NCBI RefSeq assembly: GCF_000019165.1
Contig: NC_010337.2
Coordinates: 723,501-787,500 of the forward strand
Direction of reading: 5' to 3'
Length of the DNA: 64,000 nt
DNA from: Heliomicrobium modesticaldum Ice1
Lineage (GTDB): Bacteria > Bacillota > Desulfitobacteriia > Heliobacteriales > Heliobacteriaceae
Shown here piece after piece: positions 52,725 to 61,038 of the stretch. Numbering within the stretch: the first letter of the stretch is position 1; each line of letters begins with the position of its first letter. The notes beneath the pieces are model-generated. The model did no database searches. It had not been told where the DNA came from and worked only from the letters and a program-made list of their open reading frames with translations. The position numbers and the translations under genes are program-made.

Positions 52725-52873
52725 TCCCGCACACCCTCTTTTTGCAATTGATCGAGGGTTTGTTTGATCTTTCGCCCGCCTCGTGCGCCATAGATCCGGG
52801 CGCTAAAGCTCGTAATGATGGAGACAAAGTCTTCTACCATTTCTTCATTCAGTTCAGTGGGGGGTAACGCCGA
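52721..52873 (-). pseudogene. IS607-family serine recombinase (TnpA), C-terminal remnant
   Basis: Minus-strand translation reads CSALPPTELNEEMVEDFVSI, ITSFSARIYGARGGRKIKQT and LDQLQKEGVRE, then TGA. LVEDfxxIxTSFSARxYGxRG is the C-terminal signature of IS607 TnpA. A stop lies just upstream and the resolvase catalytic domain is missing, so only ~50 residues remain. It identifies the TnpB gene as part of a decayed IS607-like element that can no longer move by itself. Confidence 0.82.
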
Positions 52874-53017
52874 GCATTAGACTGGCTTTGGAAATAGAAA
52901 CCGATGGATTCATGGATAAAGACCTCCGTGCTATCCTCTTTATCGAGTTGGACGAATAGTCTGAGCAAAAAGTTCCGCTTTTTTCCTTTTTGTTACGATT
53001 TTAGGAGAGCTGTTTAA

Positions 53018-53023
53018 CCTCCC
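53018..53023 (-). promoter_or_regulatory. Orphan ribosome-binding site after flgN
   Basis: GGGAGG (minus strand) follows the flgN stop by a few bases, where the flgK ribosome site would be expected. No start codon with a real gene follows; flgK is now 2 kb away beyond the TnpB element. It may be the displaced flgK signal. Confidence 0.4.
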
Positions 53024-53026
53024 TCA

Positions 53027-53641
53027 TCAAGCCCGCCTGTTGAACAGAGGTTGCCGTTCCGCTTCTCTCTCCCCGTCCGGGCCGTAGCTCGGTGTAACAT
53101 CCTGGACAGCTTGGGTGAGCATGTCGTAGAACTGATCGATGAAGCCAAGGGAAAGGCGGAGCATCTCTTCATTGCGGGCATTTTGTTGTCTCAAACGCTC
53201 TACCGCCCCCTGCATTTCCGTCAGAGCGGCTTGCAGTTTGGTCCGCCATTCTCCCGGCAGATGGGGAAGCAGCTCGGTCATCGTCATCGAAGCTGACGGC
53301 GTCGGTTTTTGTACGGCCTGTCGAGCCGCTTGACCCGGCACTGTTTCACTGGTGCTCGCGTCTGCGATGCCGAGATGAGCGATGATTTCCGCACAGAGCT
53401 TCAGCCTCTGTTGTTCCAACTGTCCCGACTGAAGGATGAGCACTTGCTGCATCTCCGTGTTTTTCTGGATCTCTTGGATGTCTGACTTTTTAATGGCTTC
53501 TTCCTGTCTCTTAGCCAAGCGGAGCAGCCCCTGCATCATCCTCTGCTGCGCAGAAAGCAGCTCATCGAGGCGCTGAAAAAGGCCCCCCCGGGGGTTTCCA
53601 TCGGCGGGATAACCCGAGGGGACCTGTTCGCTCGTCTTCAT
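53027..53641 (-). CDS. flgN: Flagellar export chaperone FlgN
   Basis: A 204-aa helical protein with the FlgN arrangement: LFQRLDELLSAQQRMMQGLL, LAKRQEEAIKKSDIQEIQKN, QQVLILQSGQLEQQRLKLCA and a C-terminal helix ending LSLGFIDQFYDMLTQ. FlgN keeps FlgK and FlgL soluble for export. It is longer than usual (~150-160 aa) because of a Thr/Ala-rich insertion around 95-120. It lies 47 bp after flgM. Confidence 0.85.
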   Translation of the reverse strand: MKTSEQVPSGYPADGNPRGGLFQRLDELLSAQQRMMQGLLRLAKRQEEAIKKSDIQEIQKNTEMQQVLILQSGQLEQQRLKLCAEIIAHLGIADASTSETVPGQAARQAVQKPTPSASMTMTELLPHLPGEWRTKLQAALTEMQGAVERLRQQNARNEEMLRLSLGFIDQFYDMLTQAVQDVTPSYGPDGEREAERQPLFNRRA

Positions 53642-53688
53642 CCCAGATCACCCGTTTTCTTACGTAATATCTGGCAGGGCTCAGCCCA

Positions 53689-53982
53689 TCAGGGCCGGCG
53701 GAGCATCTGCTCAGCGATCTGCAAGCCGGTCACATGGTAAGTCCCGGTTTGCACCGCTACCTGCAAGGCCCCGATCTTGTCTGTGCGCAGATCCGGCGCT
53801 TCTTGGATCGCCTTGACAAAGCCTTGCAATTGCCGAGCTTCCTCTGAGATGGACAGCGAGTCACGGCTTGGCTCAGGCCGCTGCGATCCTTTGACTTCGC
53901 TGTTGCCGTCGCTTTTCTTCACAATCGGCTCAATGCCATAGGCCTTGTGTATATGATGAATCGGTTTCGACGAATGGATCAT
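53689..53982 (-). CDS. flgM: Anti-sigma-28 factor FlgM
   Basis: A 97-aa FlgM. The C-terminal half has RDSLSISEEARQLQGFVKAI, APDLRTDKIGALQVAVQTGT and YHVTGLQIAEQMLRRP, the sigma-28-binding helices. It holds the motility sigma factor until hook completion, then is exported. AGGAGG lies 8 bases before ATG, and a sigma-28-type promoter lies 59 bp upstream, giving the usual autoregulatory loop. Confidence 0.93.
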   Translation of the reverse strand: MIHSSKPIHHIHKAYGIEPIVKKSDGNSEVKGSQRPEPSRDSLSISEEARQLQGFVKAIQEAPDLRTDKIGALQVAVQTGTYHVTGLQIAEQMLRRP

Positions 53983-54040
53983 TGTGATCCCCTCCTGTTG
54001 TGCCAGCGTTTACCCCGACGAAGCGTTGTTACTGTTCTCT

Positions 54041-54067
54041 TTATCGTCAGCAGGAAAGAAATCTTTA
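54041..54067 (-). promoter_or_regulatory. Sigma-28-type promoter for flgM and the late flagellar operon
   Basis: On the minus strand TAAA (54,064-54,067), a 15-bp spacer and GACGATAA (54,041-54,048): one mismatch from TAAA-N15-GCCGATAA. It is the best sigma-28 match in the window. Confidence 0.82.
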
Positions 54068-54162
54068 GTGTCTCCAAGAAAAAAGCACAGGAGCTCCTTG
54101 CTCCCATGCTCTGTATCATGCTCTCGACCATAGTGCTCTCCTATCTGGCAACAATGCTCCCG

Positions 54163-54579
54163 TTACTCCTTCAGATCAGCCGTAAACATCTTGTCCTTCG
54201 GCCGGTTTTTGATTTCCCGCGCAGGCGTCTTCTCCTTGGCGCCGCCGGTGAGCCGCTGCAGGTCCCGAGCGAGGTCTTCCTGGCATTTGTTGCAGTAGCG
54301 GCCGCTGGTGATGGGGGCGCCGCAGCTGTCGCATTGAAGGGAGGCGCCGCTCATCTGGCTCGCTTCGATGCGGCCTTCCTTGATGAAGTGCAGGATCGTG
54401 TCTTCATCGACGCCCGTCTCTTGGATCACCATCAACAGGGGCGCGCCGGGGTTGTCGCGCAGATATTCGCGCACTTTGTCAAATTGCTTTTCTTCTTCTT
54501 TGACACAGACGGGGCAGATTCTGCGGCCGCCTTGGGGGATGAAGATCCGGTTGCAGCGAGGGCAGTTTTTTACATCCAT
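54163..54579 (-). CDS. yvyF: YvyF-family flagellar operon protein (TIGR03826)
   Basis: A 138-aa protein. It starts with a zinc finger (NCPRCNRIFIPQGGRRICPV, CxxC...CxxC), then a helix-turn-helix-like region (MVIQETGVDEDTILHFIKEG RIEA), a second finger (LQCDSCGAPITSGRYCNKCQ) and a charged tail. This architecture is that of YvyF/TIGR03826 proteins encoded beside flgM in Firmicutes; regulation of flagellar genes is suspected. It lies between comFC and flgM, as in Bacillus. Confidence 0.9.
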   Translation of the reverse strand: MDVKNCPRCNRIFIPQGGRRICPVCVKEEEKQFDKVREYLRDNPGAPLLMVIQETGVDEDTILHFIKEGRIEASQMSGASLQCDSCGAPITSGRYCNKCQEDLARDLQRLTGGAKEKTPAREIKNRPKDKMFTADLKE

Positions 54580-54781
54580 GCTTGTCTGTTCCTTTCTTCA
54601 CGGCCTTAGCGGAAATTCCGCTTTAAACGACTACAGCTCGGCAGACCTTGACCCGCCCCCGGCGGGAGGGATTCACCCCTCTTGCTTCTCGCAATCATTC
54701 CCTTTACGGTGTCCACCGTCTGTTGTGTTCTTTTTATCTTGCTTTTCATTATACGAATCGTGCGGCGAAGGGACAATAGGT

Positions 54782-55963
54782 TTATTTGCCCACGCCTGCC
54801 GCGACGGTAAGCGCATAGATGCGGCTGATGCCTGCCGCCATCAATGTCCGCGCCGCTTCGGTCACGGTGGCGCCGGTGGTGTAGACGTCATCGATGATGA
54901 TGGCACAGGGGCAGGGCTTGCCTTTTTGTATCGGCAGGTCGGACAAGGGTGACGCCGCCGGCGCGAGGGATGACGCCGATGCGGGAATAGCCGCCGGCGC
55001 GGGGGATGACGCCGATGCGGGAATAGCCGTCAGCGCGAGGGATGACGCCGGTGCGGCAGTGGCCGCCGGCGCGGGGGATGACGCCGATGCGGGAATAGCC
55101 GTCAGCGCGAGGGATGACGCCGATGCGGAAGTGGTCGCCGACGCAAGGGATGACGCCAGGTAAAACTGTCCCCGCAGGTTGGCGAAGCGTTCCTGGCGCC
55201 CCAACTGGGCTTGAGTCGTCCGATCGGCCCGCCGAGCCAGCAAGGGGACAAGGGGAAAGCCGGTTTCGCCGGCGATCACCTCGGCGAGGCACTCGGCCTG
55301 GTTGAAGTTGCGCCGATAGAGCTTGTCCGGGTGCAGGGGGATGGGCACGAGCCAGGCGCCGCGCAGGCTGCCCCAACTGTTCCACCAGCTGCTGCCGGGG
55401 ACATCCGTCCAGAGTCGGCGGGCCATCATTCTGCCGAGAGCGGTGGCGATCGACCGTCGACCGCCGTACTTCAGGTCATGGATGCTCTGGCGGAGGATGC
55501 CTTCATAGGGGCCGATGTTCCAGGCCCGAAGAAAGAGGGGCGCTTCACGGCGACAGTTATGGCAGAGGCGGCTGTCCCTGCCATTCTTGCTGTCCTTGCC
55601 GTTCTCGCTGTCTTTGTCGATCTTGCTGTCTTTGTCGCTCTTGCTGTCATTACCGACCTTGCTGTCATTACCGACCTTGTTGTCTTTGCCGTCCTCTTGC
55701 CGGCTGTCGGTATGCGCTTCCATATATTTGCCGCAGCGCGGGCACTGGCGCTTGTCGCCAGTCAGCGCTGCGATCGCTTCGTAACAGCGGCGGCAGAGGC
55801 CGGAACGCCCCGGCGCGCGCCCATACAAATCCTGCGGTTGCTGGCACAAGAGGCATTCGGGTGCCTGCGGAAAGAGCGAATGCTGAAAAAAAACCTTCAT
55901 GGCCTGTCGGGTCGCATGCAATGATGAAAAGGGTTTTTCATAAAAAATCGCTTTGATACCCAT
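54782..55963 (-). CDS. comFC: ComFC-family amidophosphoribosyltransferase-like competence protein
   Basis: A 393-aa ComF protein. Two Cys clusters (CLLCQQP ... CRRCYEAI and CPRCGKY ... CHNCRREA) are followed by the phosphoribosyltransferase fold: YEGILRQSIHDLKYGGRR, VPIPLHPDKLYRRNFNQAEC and PRPP motif CAIIIDDVYTTGATVTEAAR (about 355-375). Typical length is ~230-250 aa; the excess is two repeat insertions, one Asp/Lys/Ser-rich in the second zinc cluster (about 92-130) and one Ser/Ala/Pro-rich before the PRPP site (about 275-345). The GGAGGTGA ribosome site is 7 bases before ATG. It acts with ComFA in DNA uptake. Confidence 0.88.
   Translation of the reverse strand: MGIKAIFYEKPFSSLHATRQAMKVFFQHSLFPQAPECLLCQQPQDLYGRAPGRSGLCRRCYEAIAALTGDKRQCPRCGKYMEAHTDSRQEDGKDNKVGNDSKVGNDSKSDKDSKIDKDSENGKDSKNGRDSRLCHNCRREAPLFLRAWNIGPYEGILRQSIHDLKYGGRRSIATALGRMMARRLWTDVPGSSWWNSWGSLRGAWLVPIPLHPDKLYRRNFNQAECLAEVIAGETGFPLVPLLARRADRTTQAQLGRQERFANLRGQFYLASSLASATTSASASSLALTAIPASASSPAPAATAAPASSLALTAIPASASSPAPAAIPASASSLAPAASPLSDLPIQKGKPCPCAIIIDDVYTTGATVTEAARTLMAAGISRIYALTVAAGVGK
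54965..55150 (-). repeat. 36-bp tandem repeat inside comFC
   Basis: GATGACGCCGATGCGGGAAT-type units of 36 bp, about five to six copies, encode the Ser/Ala/Pro-rich insertion (ASSLALTAIPASASSPAPA pattern). In frame, between conserved strands of the phosphoribosyltransferase fold. Confidence 0.85.
55575..55695 (-). repeat. 18-bp tandem repeat inside comFC
   Basis: CTGTC(T/A)TT..CGA-type units of 18 bp encode KDSKIDK/NDSKVG hexapeptides between the two CxxC pairs of the second zinc cluster. Confidence 0.8.
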
Positions 55964-55983
55964 CCTGTCGTCACCTCCATCGC

Positions 55984-58533
55984 TCAGTTCGCCTCCCGGG
56001 CTCCGCCGTCAGAACGCAAAAAGCCCTCTCGCCGCGCCTGCTCATTCAACCAGCGGATCGTTTCGACGGCTTCTTGCATCGCCGCCGTGACCTGCGTCGC
56101 CATGAACCAGACCTCCCCATAGGGCCGCTCTGATGAACGGCCTGCCCGCCCCGCCATCTGCACCAGCGTCCGCTCGTCGTAGATCCGCTCGTTTTCAGCG
56201 AACAAGACGACCACATTGGCCCGAGGAACGGTGATGCCGCGCTCCATGATCGAGGTGGTGACGAAGAGGGGAAAGAGCTGTCGGCTGAAGCGCTGCCGCT
56301 TCGCTTCCCGTTCCGGGTCGCGGGAATGGCTGTATTCCACCCAAGTCCCCTTAAAGTCATTGAAGGGCGGCAGGCGCGTCGCCGCCTTCAGCGATTCGCC
56401 GACCCGCTGGGCCAGGAAGACAGAAGGCACGAAGAGAAAGACCTGGGCGAAGTCCCCTTCGACTGAGCGGTGCAAAAAACGCAAGAGCCCCTCAGGGAAA
56501 ATCATCCGCTCCCGCTCCCAGCGCCACGCCTTCTCCAGGACGATCGTGGGCGTCGGCAAGGGATAGCCGTGATGACGGGCAGGAATCGTCACCAGGAAGA
56601 GTTTTTTCTTCCGGACAGCCTGCTTCATCTCCTGATCCGGCGTGGCCGTCATCAAGACGATCCGGCCGTCGCGCTTGCGCGAACGGCTGACAGCATGATA
56701 GAGCATGGCGCTGCCCTGATAGGGAAAGGCATCGGCTTCATCGAGCACAACGAGGTCGAAGGCGCGGTAAAAGCGGATCGCCTGATGGGTGGTCGCCACC
56801 ACCAGGCGGCTGCGCTCCGCCTTGTCGCCGAATTTGCTCGCACTGCCGCCATAGAGACAGTGCACCGGCGTGCCGGGAAAAGCCTGTTCGATCCTCGGCG
56901 CCAGTTCAAGGACCACATCCCTGCGCGGAACGGCGAAAAGGACCCGTCCTCCCTGCCGCAGCACCTGGCCGATGGCGGCAAAAGCGACCTCCGTCTTCCC
57001 GGCCCCGCAGGCGGCCCAGACGAGGGCGCCCCCTTCGGGTGTCGAGGAAAGGCCGGGGGACGCTGCTCGGCCCGGCGCAAAGGACCCGCCCGGCGCGGAG
57101 AAGCCGCCCGGCGCGGGGAAGCCGCCCGGCGCAAAGGACCCGCCCGGCGCGGAGAAGCCGCCCGGCGCAAAGGACCCGCCCGGCGCGGGGAAGCCGCTCG
57201 GCGCGGAGAAGCCGCCCGGCGCGGAGGACCCGCCCGACGCGGAGAAGCCGCCCGGCGCGGGGAAGCCGTCCAACCATTCCACCAGACGCCGGCTCGCCTG
57301 CTCTTGCATCCGGTTCAAGGGAAATTGCAAAAAGGGACCTGGGTTAGAAACCCCTTCGCCTTCATCGTCATGCTTCGACTGAATCGGCTTCTTGGCCTCA
57401 TCGTCTTGCTTCGACCAAATCGGCCTCTTGACCTCATCGTCTTGCTTCGACTGAATCGGCCTCTTGGCCTCATCGTCTTGCTTCGACCAAATCGGCCTCT
57501 TGGCCCCCTTTTCTGCCCGGCGAAGGAGACCTTCTGCATCCCGCTCCCAGTCATGGCCAACGGCGCCGGTCAGCCAAGGCAACAGGTCGTGATCCCAGCG
57601 CCGTAGCCAACCTTCGTCTCCCGACAGCCCATAGAGGGGGCGGCAGAGCCTCGCTTCCCCCATGGACAGGCATTCCTCACAGAAATAGCATCGTTCCCTG
57701 CCGCAACGAACACAGGGGCTCGCCGAAATGCGCCTGCTCTGGCCGCAGCGGACACAGCAGGCCTCATCCGGTCCGTGCAGAAAGACCGACGGGTAGATCT
57801 CCACGGCGCCGGCCAGCGCCAAGATCTGGAGGATATCCTCCAGCTGCTCGAGAGGGAAGGTGCGGTTGGGCCCGCTAAACCTTTCCAAAATCGCTTTTTC
57901 CAGTTCAGCGGTAAACAACAATCGCCCTTCCAGACATTCGGCCACATGGCGGATATCATCCAAGCGGTAACGGAGCCCTTCCCCCGCAGCCGGGCGAAAG
58001 ACGTGAAGAGGGAATCCGGAAGCCGTCAAGGGCGAGTAGCCGAAAGGCTTCAACAAATCGATGACTCGACCCGAAAGCCGGGAAAGCTCCCGATCGGCCG
58101 CCATCGACGGCTGCAGATCTTTCCGATCGATCTGGCGGCGCCAAGGCCACCAACGCCCCCAAAAGGTCTCGCCTGCAACGGCAACCGCTCGCCCTTCCTT
58201 TGCCTCCCCCGCTTCGGCCGCCCTTTTTTCCCACTCTGCCTCCGGCGCAGGCAGCAGTCCCCAGCCGAGCCGGTGGCCGAACCTGCTGAACAGACCGGCG
58301 AAGGTCTGGGAAAAAAGCGATCGTCCGGCAGAGGCATCGGCGGCGAGGGTCTCGCCCAATTCCTGAAGGATGAAGAGGGCAACACCGATGGGCAGGCTCG
58401 GCGTGAGGGAGATGAGCGCCTCCAGGCCTTCCGGTGCCAACATGGTCAAATCGAGGGCCGGATCATGGGTAAAACCGAGCCAGCTTTGCTCTCGTCCCCT
58501 GGCCAGATAGACATACCCTTTCAAGCAAACCAT
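55984..58533 (-). CDS. comFA: ComFA-like DNA helicase/translocase
   Basis: An 849-aa protein. A Cys cluster (CCVRCGQSRRISASPCVRCG then CYFCEECLSMG, about 255-295) precedes the helicase core: Walker A AACGAGKTE (~510), VVLDEADAFPY (~596, DEAD), VLMTATPDQEM and helicase-C MAGRAGRSSERPYG. ComFA powers uptake of single-stranded DNA in competent cells. It is far longer than Bacillus ComFA (~463 aa): an N-terminal extension of ~230 residues, and two repeat insertions just before Walker A (four 12-residue KRP(I)WSKQDDEA units; a Pro-Gly-Gly-Phe/Ser array). It follows a promoter-like TTGATA near 58,585. Confidence 0.9.
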   Translation of the reverse strand: MVCLKGYVYLARGREQSWLGFTHDPALDLTMLAPEGLEALISLTPSLPIGVALFILQELGETLAADASAGRSLFSQTFAGLFSRFGHRLGWGLLPAPEAEWEKRAAEAGEAKEGRAVAVAGETFWGRWWPWRRQIDRKDLQPSMAADRELSRLSGRVIDLLKPFGYSPLTASGFPLHVFRPAAGEGLRYRLDDIRHVAECLEGRLLFTAELEKAILERFSGPNRTFPLEQLEDILQILALAGAVEIYPSVFLHGPDEACCVRCGQSRRISASPCVRCGRERCYFCEECLSMGEARLCRPLYGLSGDEGWLRRWDHDLLPWLTGAVGHDWERDAEGLLRRAEKGAKRPIWSKQDDEAKRPIQSKQDDEVKRPIWSKQDDEAKKPIQSKHDDEGEGVSNPGPFLQFPLNRMQEQASRRLVEWLDGFPAPGGFSASGGSSAPGGFSAPSGFPAPGGSFAPGGFSAPGGSFAPGGFPAPGGFSAPGGSFAPGRAASPGLSSTPEGGALVWAACGAGKTEVAFAAIGQVLRQGGRVLFAVPRRDVVLELAPRIEQAFPGTPVHCLYGGSASKFGDKAERSRLVVATTHQAIRFYRAFDLVVLDEADAFPYQGSAMLYHAVSRSRKRDGRIVLMTATPDQEMKQAVRKKKLFLVTIPARHHGYPLPTPTIVLEKAWRWERERMIFPEGLLRFLHRSVEGDFAQVFLFVPSVFLAQRVGESLKAATRLPPFNDFKGTWVEYSHSRDPEREAKRQRFSRQLFPLFVTTSIMERGITVPRANVVVLFAENERIYDERTLVQMAGRAGRSSERPYGEVWFMATQVTAAMQEAVETIRWLNEQARREGFLRSDGGAREAN
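57061..57276 (-). repeat. 18-bp tandem repeat inside comFA
   Basis: CCCGGCGCGGAGAAGCCG-type units, 18 bp, about twelve imperfect copies, encode an APGGFS/APGGSF array immediately before the Walker A motif. Confidence 0.88.
57366..57520 (-). repeat. 36-bp tandem repeat inside comFA
   Basis: CTTCGACCAAATCGGCCTCT plus 16 bases, four copies, alternating ...ACCAAAT... and ...ACTGAAT... units, encoding KRPIWSKQDDEA / KRPIQSKQDDEV. Confidence 0.9.
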
Positions 58534-58724
58534 CGCAAATCCCCCGAGTAATCCAATAATTTCTAAAAATTCAATTCGTTATCAATGTTGAGATCCCTCC
58601 TTTTTTCGCGAAAAGAAAACCTCCCGGCGCAAACGGCGACGGAAGGCAAAAAGGGACGCCACCGCGTCCCGAAGAGTGGTAGATCTTTTTGCAGCGTGAA
58701 CAGGAAGGACACCCTGTGCAATGA

Positions 58725-59056
58725 CACATAGGACTTTCTGCAAAGCGCCATCCCCTGCAATGGCGCAAAGGACTTTCTGCAGAGCGCCATCCCCTGCAAT
58801 GGCGCAAAGGACTTTCTGCAGAGCGCCATCCCCTGCAATGGCGCATGGGACCTTCTGCAGAGCGCCATTCCCTGCAATGGCGCAAAGGACCTTCTGCAGA
58901 GCGCCATCCCCTGCAATGGCGCAAAGGACTTTCTGCAGAGCGCCATCCCCTGCAATGGCGCAAAGGACCTTCTGCAGAGCGCCATCCCCTGCAATGGCGC
59001 AAAGGACTTTCTGCAGAGCGCCATCCCCTGCAATGGCGCAAAGGACCTTCTGTAGA
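58725..59056. repeat. 39-bp tandem repeat array with internal hairpins
   Basis: About 8.5 copies of a 39-bp unit lie between degU and comFA. Each unit contains GCGCCAT-N8-ATGGCGC, a 7-bp perfect stem, and a CTGCAG palindrome. Variants (GACCTT / GACTTT) alternate along the array. All frames are open because 39 is divisible by 3, but no ribosome site or conserved protein is evident. There are no spacers, so it is not a CRISPR. Confidence 0.92.
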
Positions 59057-59096
59057 ATGAAGGCGGACGAAAGATGCTGGCGAAAAAAAAAAACAG

Positions 59097-59753
59097 CTAC
59101 AGTTTGACCAGCCGGTTCTTGATGGCATACAGGGCTGCCTGTGTGCGATCCTTCACCTGGAGCTTGCGGAAGATATTCGTAATGTGGTTCTTGACCGTCT
59201 TCTCGCTGATAAAGAGCGCGCTGGCGATGTCCGCATTGGTCGACCCCTGCGCGATCAGCCCCAGTACCTCTTTTTCTCTTTCCGTCAACTCGTCCCCCGA
59301 ATGGGCGACTGTCCTGTTGAAACGCCTCTTGGCCAGCACCTTCTGGACGATGGCCGGGTTGAGAACGGATCCGCCGCGAGCCACGGTGACGATGGCGCCG
59401 TAGAGCGTTTCCGGGCTGACGTCCTTAAGCAAGTAGCCGTCGACGCCGGCTTCGATCAGCCTGATGATCTGGTCTTCTTCTTCATGGGCCGTCAGGACGA
59501 GGATCGCCGTCTGCGGCTGTTCCCGCTTCAATACCCTTGTGGCCTCCACGCCATCGACACCAGGCATGTGAATATCCATGAGTATCACATCCGGTTTCAA
59601 GCGCCGGGCGAGATTGATCGCCCCTTGCCCGTCGCCGGCTTCCTCCAACACCTGAAATCGCGGATCCAGTTCCAGTATTTTGCGCACACCTTGCCGAAGC
59701 AAGGTGTGATCATCGGCCAAGATCAACCGGATCGGCTCCATATCAGGACTCAC
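59097..59753 (-). CDS. degU: NarL/DegU-type response regulator
   Basis: A 218-aa regulator. Receiver domain: LILADDHTLLRQGVRKIL, phosphoacceptor Asp60 in DVILMDIHMPGVDG, a Thr in VLTAHEE and a Lys in YLLKDVSPETL. C-terminal LuxR-type helix-turn-helix: LTEREKEVLGLIAQGSTNAD, IASALFISEKTVKNHITNIF. DegU controls motility, exoenzymes and competence in Bacillus. It overlaps degS by 4 bp. Downstream lie the 39-bp array and comFA, the classic DegU-linked locus. Confidence 0.93.
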   Translation of the reverse strand: MSPDMEPIRLILADDHTLLRQGVRKILELDPRFQVLEEAGDGQGAINLARRLKPDVILMDIHMPGVDGVEATRVLKREQPQTAILVLTAHEEEDQIIRLIEAGVDGYLLKDVSPETLYGAIVTVARGGSVLNPAIVQKVLAKRRFNRTVAHSGDELTEREKEVLGLIAQGSTNADIASALFISEKTVKNHITNIFRKLQVKDRTQAALYAIKNRLVKL

Positions 59754-60898
59754 TCCCCGTCATTTTCCGACTTGAGCGGTATCCGAAACTTGATCTGTGT
59801 CCCCTGTCCGGGGCGGCTGAGGACCTCCCACTCACCGTCCAATAACTCGGCCCTTTCCCGCATGCCGCAGAGGCCGAAGCGATCGCCGGGACGGGCGAAG
59901 ATGTCCGCTACGTCAAAACCGACGCCATCATCGCGGACGATGACCGACACCGCCTGCGGTGCGATCTCAAAGGCCACCTGGACCCTCTTCGCACCGGCAT
60001 GTTTCCAAACGTTCTGCAGCGCCTCCTGGATCATACGGAAGATCGCCACCTCGTAAGCCCGCTCAAGCCGGCACGCTTGGCCGAAGAAACGCGTCTCCAC
60101 AGCCAGTCCTGTCCGCTCGGAAAAATCTGCGGTGTACCGCCGAATCGCTTCGATCAGCCCCTGGTCATCCAACCCATGGGGGCGCAGGTCATAGAGGATT
60201 TTGCGCAGTTCTTTCAGGCTGTCGCGCAGCCTCCCCTTCAGTTCCTGCAACTCCCGCCGCACCCGCCCCGGATCGGTTTGCAGCAACCGTTCACAGAGTT
60301 CGACCTGGAGGACGAGACTGTTCATCCCCTGGGCCGGACCGTCATGGATCTCCCGGGCCAGGCGGAATCGTTCCCGGTCCTGCGCCATGATGATGCGCAA
60401 CGCCGCCTGCTGGCGGACCTGGGCCTCGTCCATCTTCACATGGAGATCCTTCAGGTTCCCGCCCATAAAATCCAACACGACGCCCACCTGATTCATCAAC
60501 TGCTCGGCCCGCTGCACCATCCCTTCCAGGTGCCGCAACCGTCGCTCCAGTTCGTCGCGCTTGGCCCGCAGCTGACCTTCCCTTTCCCGCAACACAGCCA
60601 GGTTGACCTGAATATCGCGGGCCTGTTCATAAGCCAGCCGGATGTCTTCTTCCGTGTACCGTTTCAGTTCACGGCTTACCTCGACGAGGCGAAGACGCGC
60701 CTGCCGCTCCTTCAAGGTCAACAGGTCCACCTGGGCGATGACTGCTTGCGCCTTTTCCCGGACTTCCTGCAGGTCTTTTTGCAAACGACTGCACTCTGTC
60801 CGGGCATCCTCGGCGATGGCGAATATCTGTTCTTTCGCGTTTTCTATCGACTCGATCGTCTGGCGGACGATTTTATCTAAAGTGCTGGCGTCAGGCAC
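59750..60898 (-). CDS. degS: DegS-type sensor histidine kinase
   Basis: A 382-aa soluble kinase. The N-terminal ~150 residues are a coiled-coil sensor domain (DegS type), followed by the HisKA_3 phosphoacceptor His185 in REIHDGPAQGMNSL and the HATPase domain (EALQNVWKHAGAKRVQV, VRDDGVGFDV, RFGLCGMRERAELL). There are no membrane segments, so a cytoplasmic signal is sensed. GTG start with GGGAGGGGGG upstream. It shares a transcript with degU through an ATGA overlap. Confidence 0.93.
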   Translation of the reverse strand: MPDASTLDKIVRQTIESIENAKEQIFAIAEDARTECSRLQKDLQEVREKAQAVIAQVDLLTLKERQARLRLVEVSRELKRYTEEDIRLAYEQARDIQVNLAVLREREGQLRAKRDELERRLRHLEGMVQRAEQLMNQVGVVLDFMGGNLKDLHVKMDEAQVRQQAALRIIMAQDRERFRLAREIHDGPAQGMNSLVLQVELCERLLQTDPGRVRRELQELKGRLRDSLKELRKILYDLRPHGLDDQGLIEAIRRYTADFSERTGLAVETRFFGQACRLERAYEVAIFRMIQEALQNVWKHAGAKRVQVAFEIAPQAVSVIVRDDGVGFDVADIFARPGDRFGLCGMRERAELLDGEWEVLSRPGQGTQIKFRIPLKSENDGE

Positions 60899-61038
60899 GG
60901 CCGCCCCCCTCCCATCCTGCTCTCAAACCCAGCGAAAACGGTCGTGGGACGCCGTCGAGGGCCGACCGCCTCTAGGCGTCATCAGAATGATCCGCCTGGT
61001 TGGGTTCGACAGTTTCCACCTTTTCTCCTGCCTGCACC

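Noticed and set aside
58721-59128. Open frames on both strands over the 39-bp array
   Set aside because: A 39-bp period keeps any stop-free frame open; products are pure repeats without a ribosome site or conserved domain.
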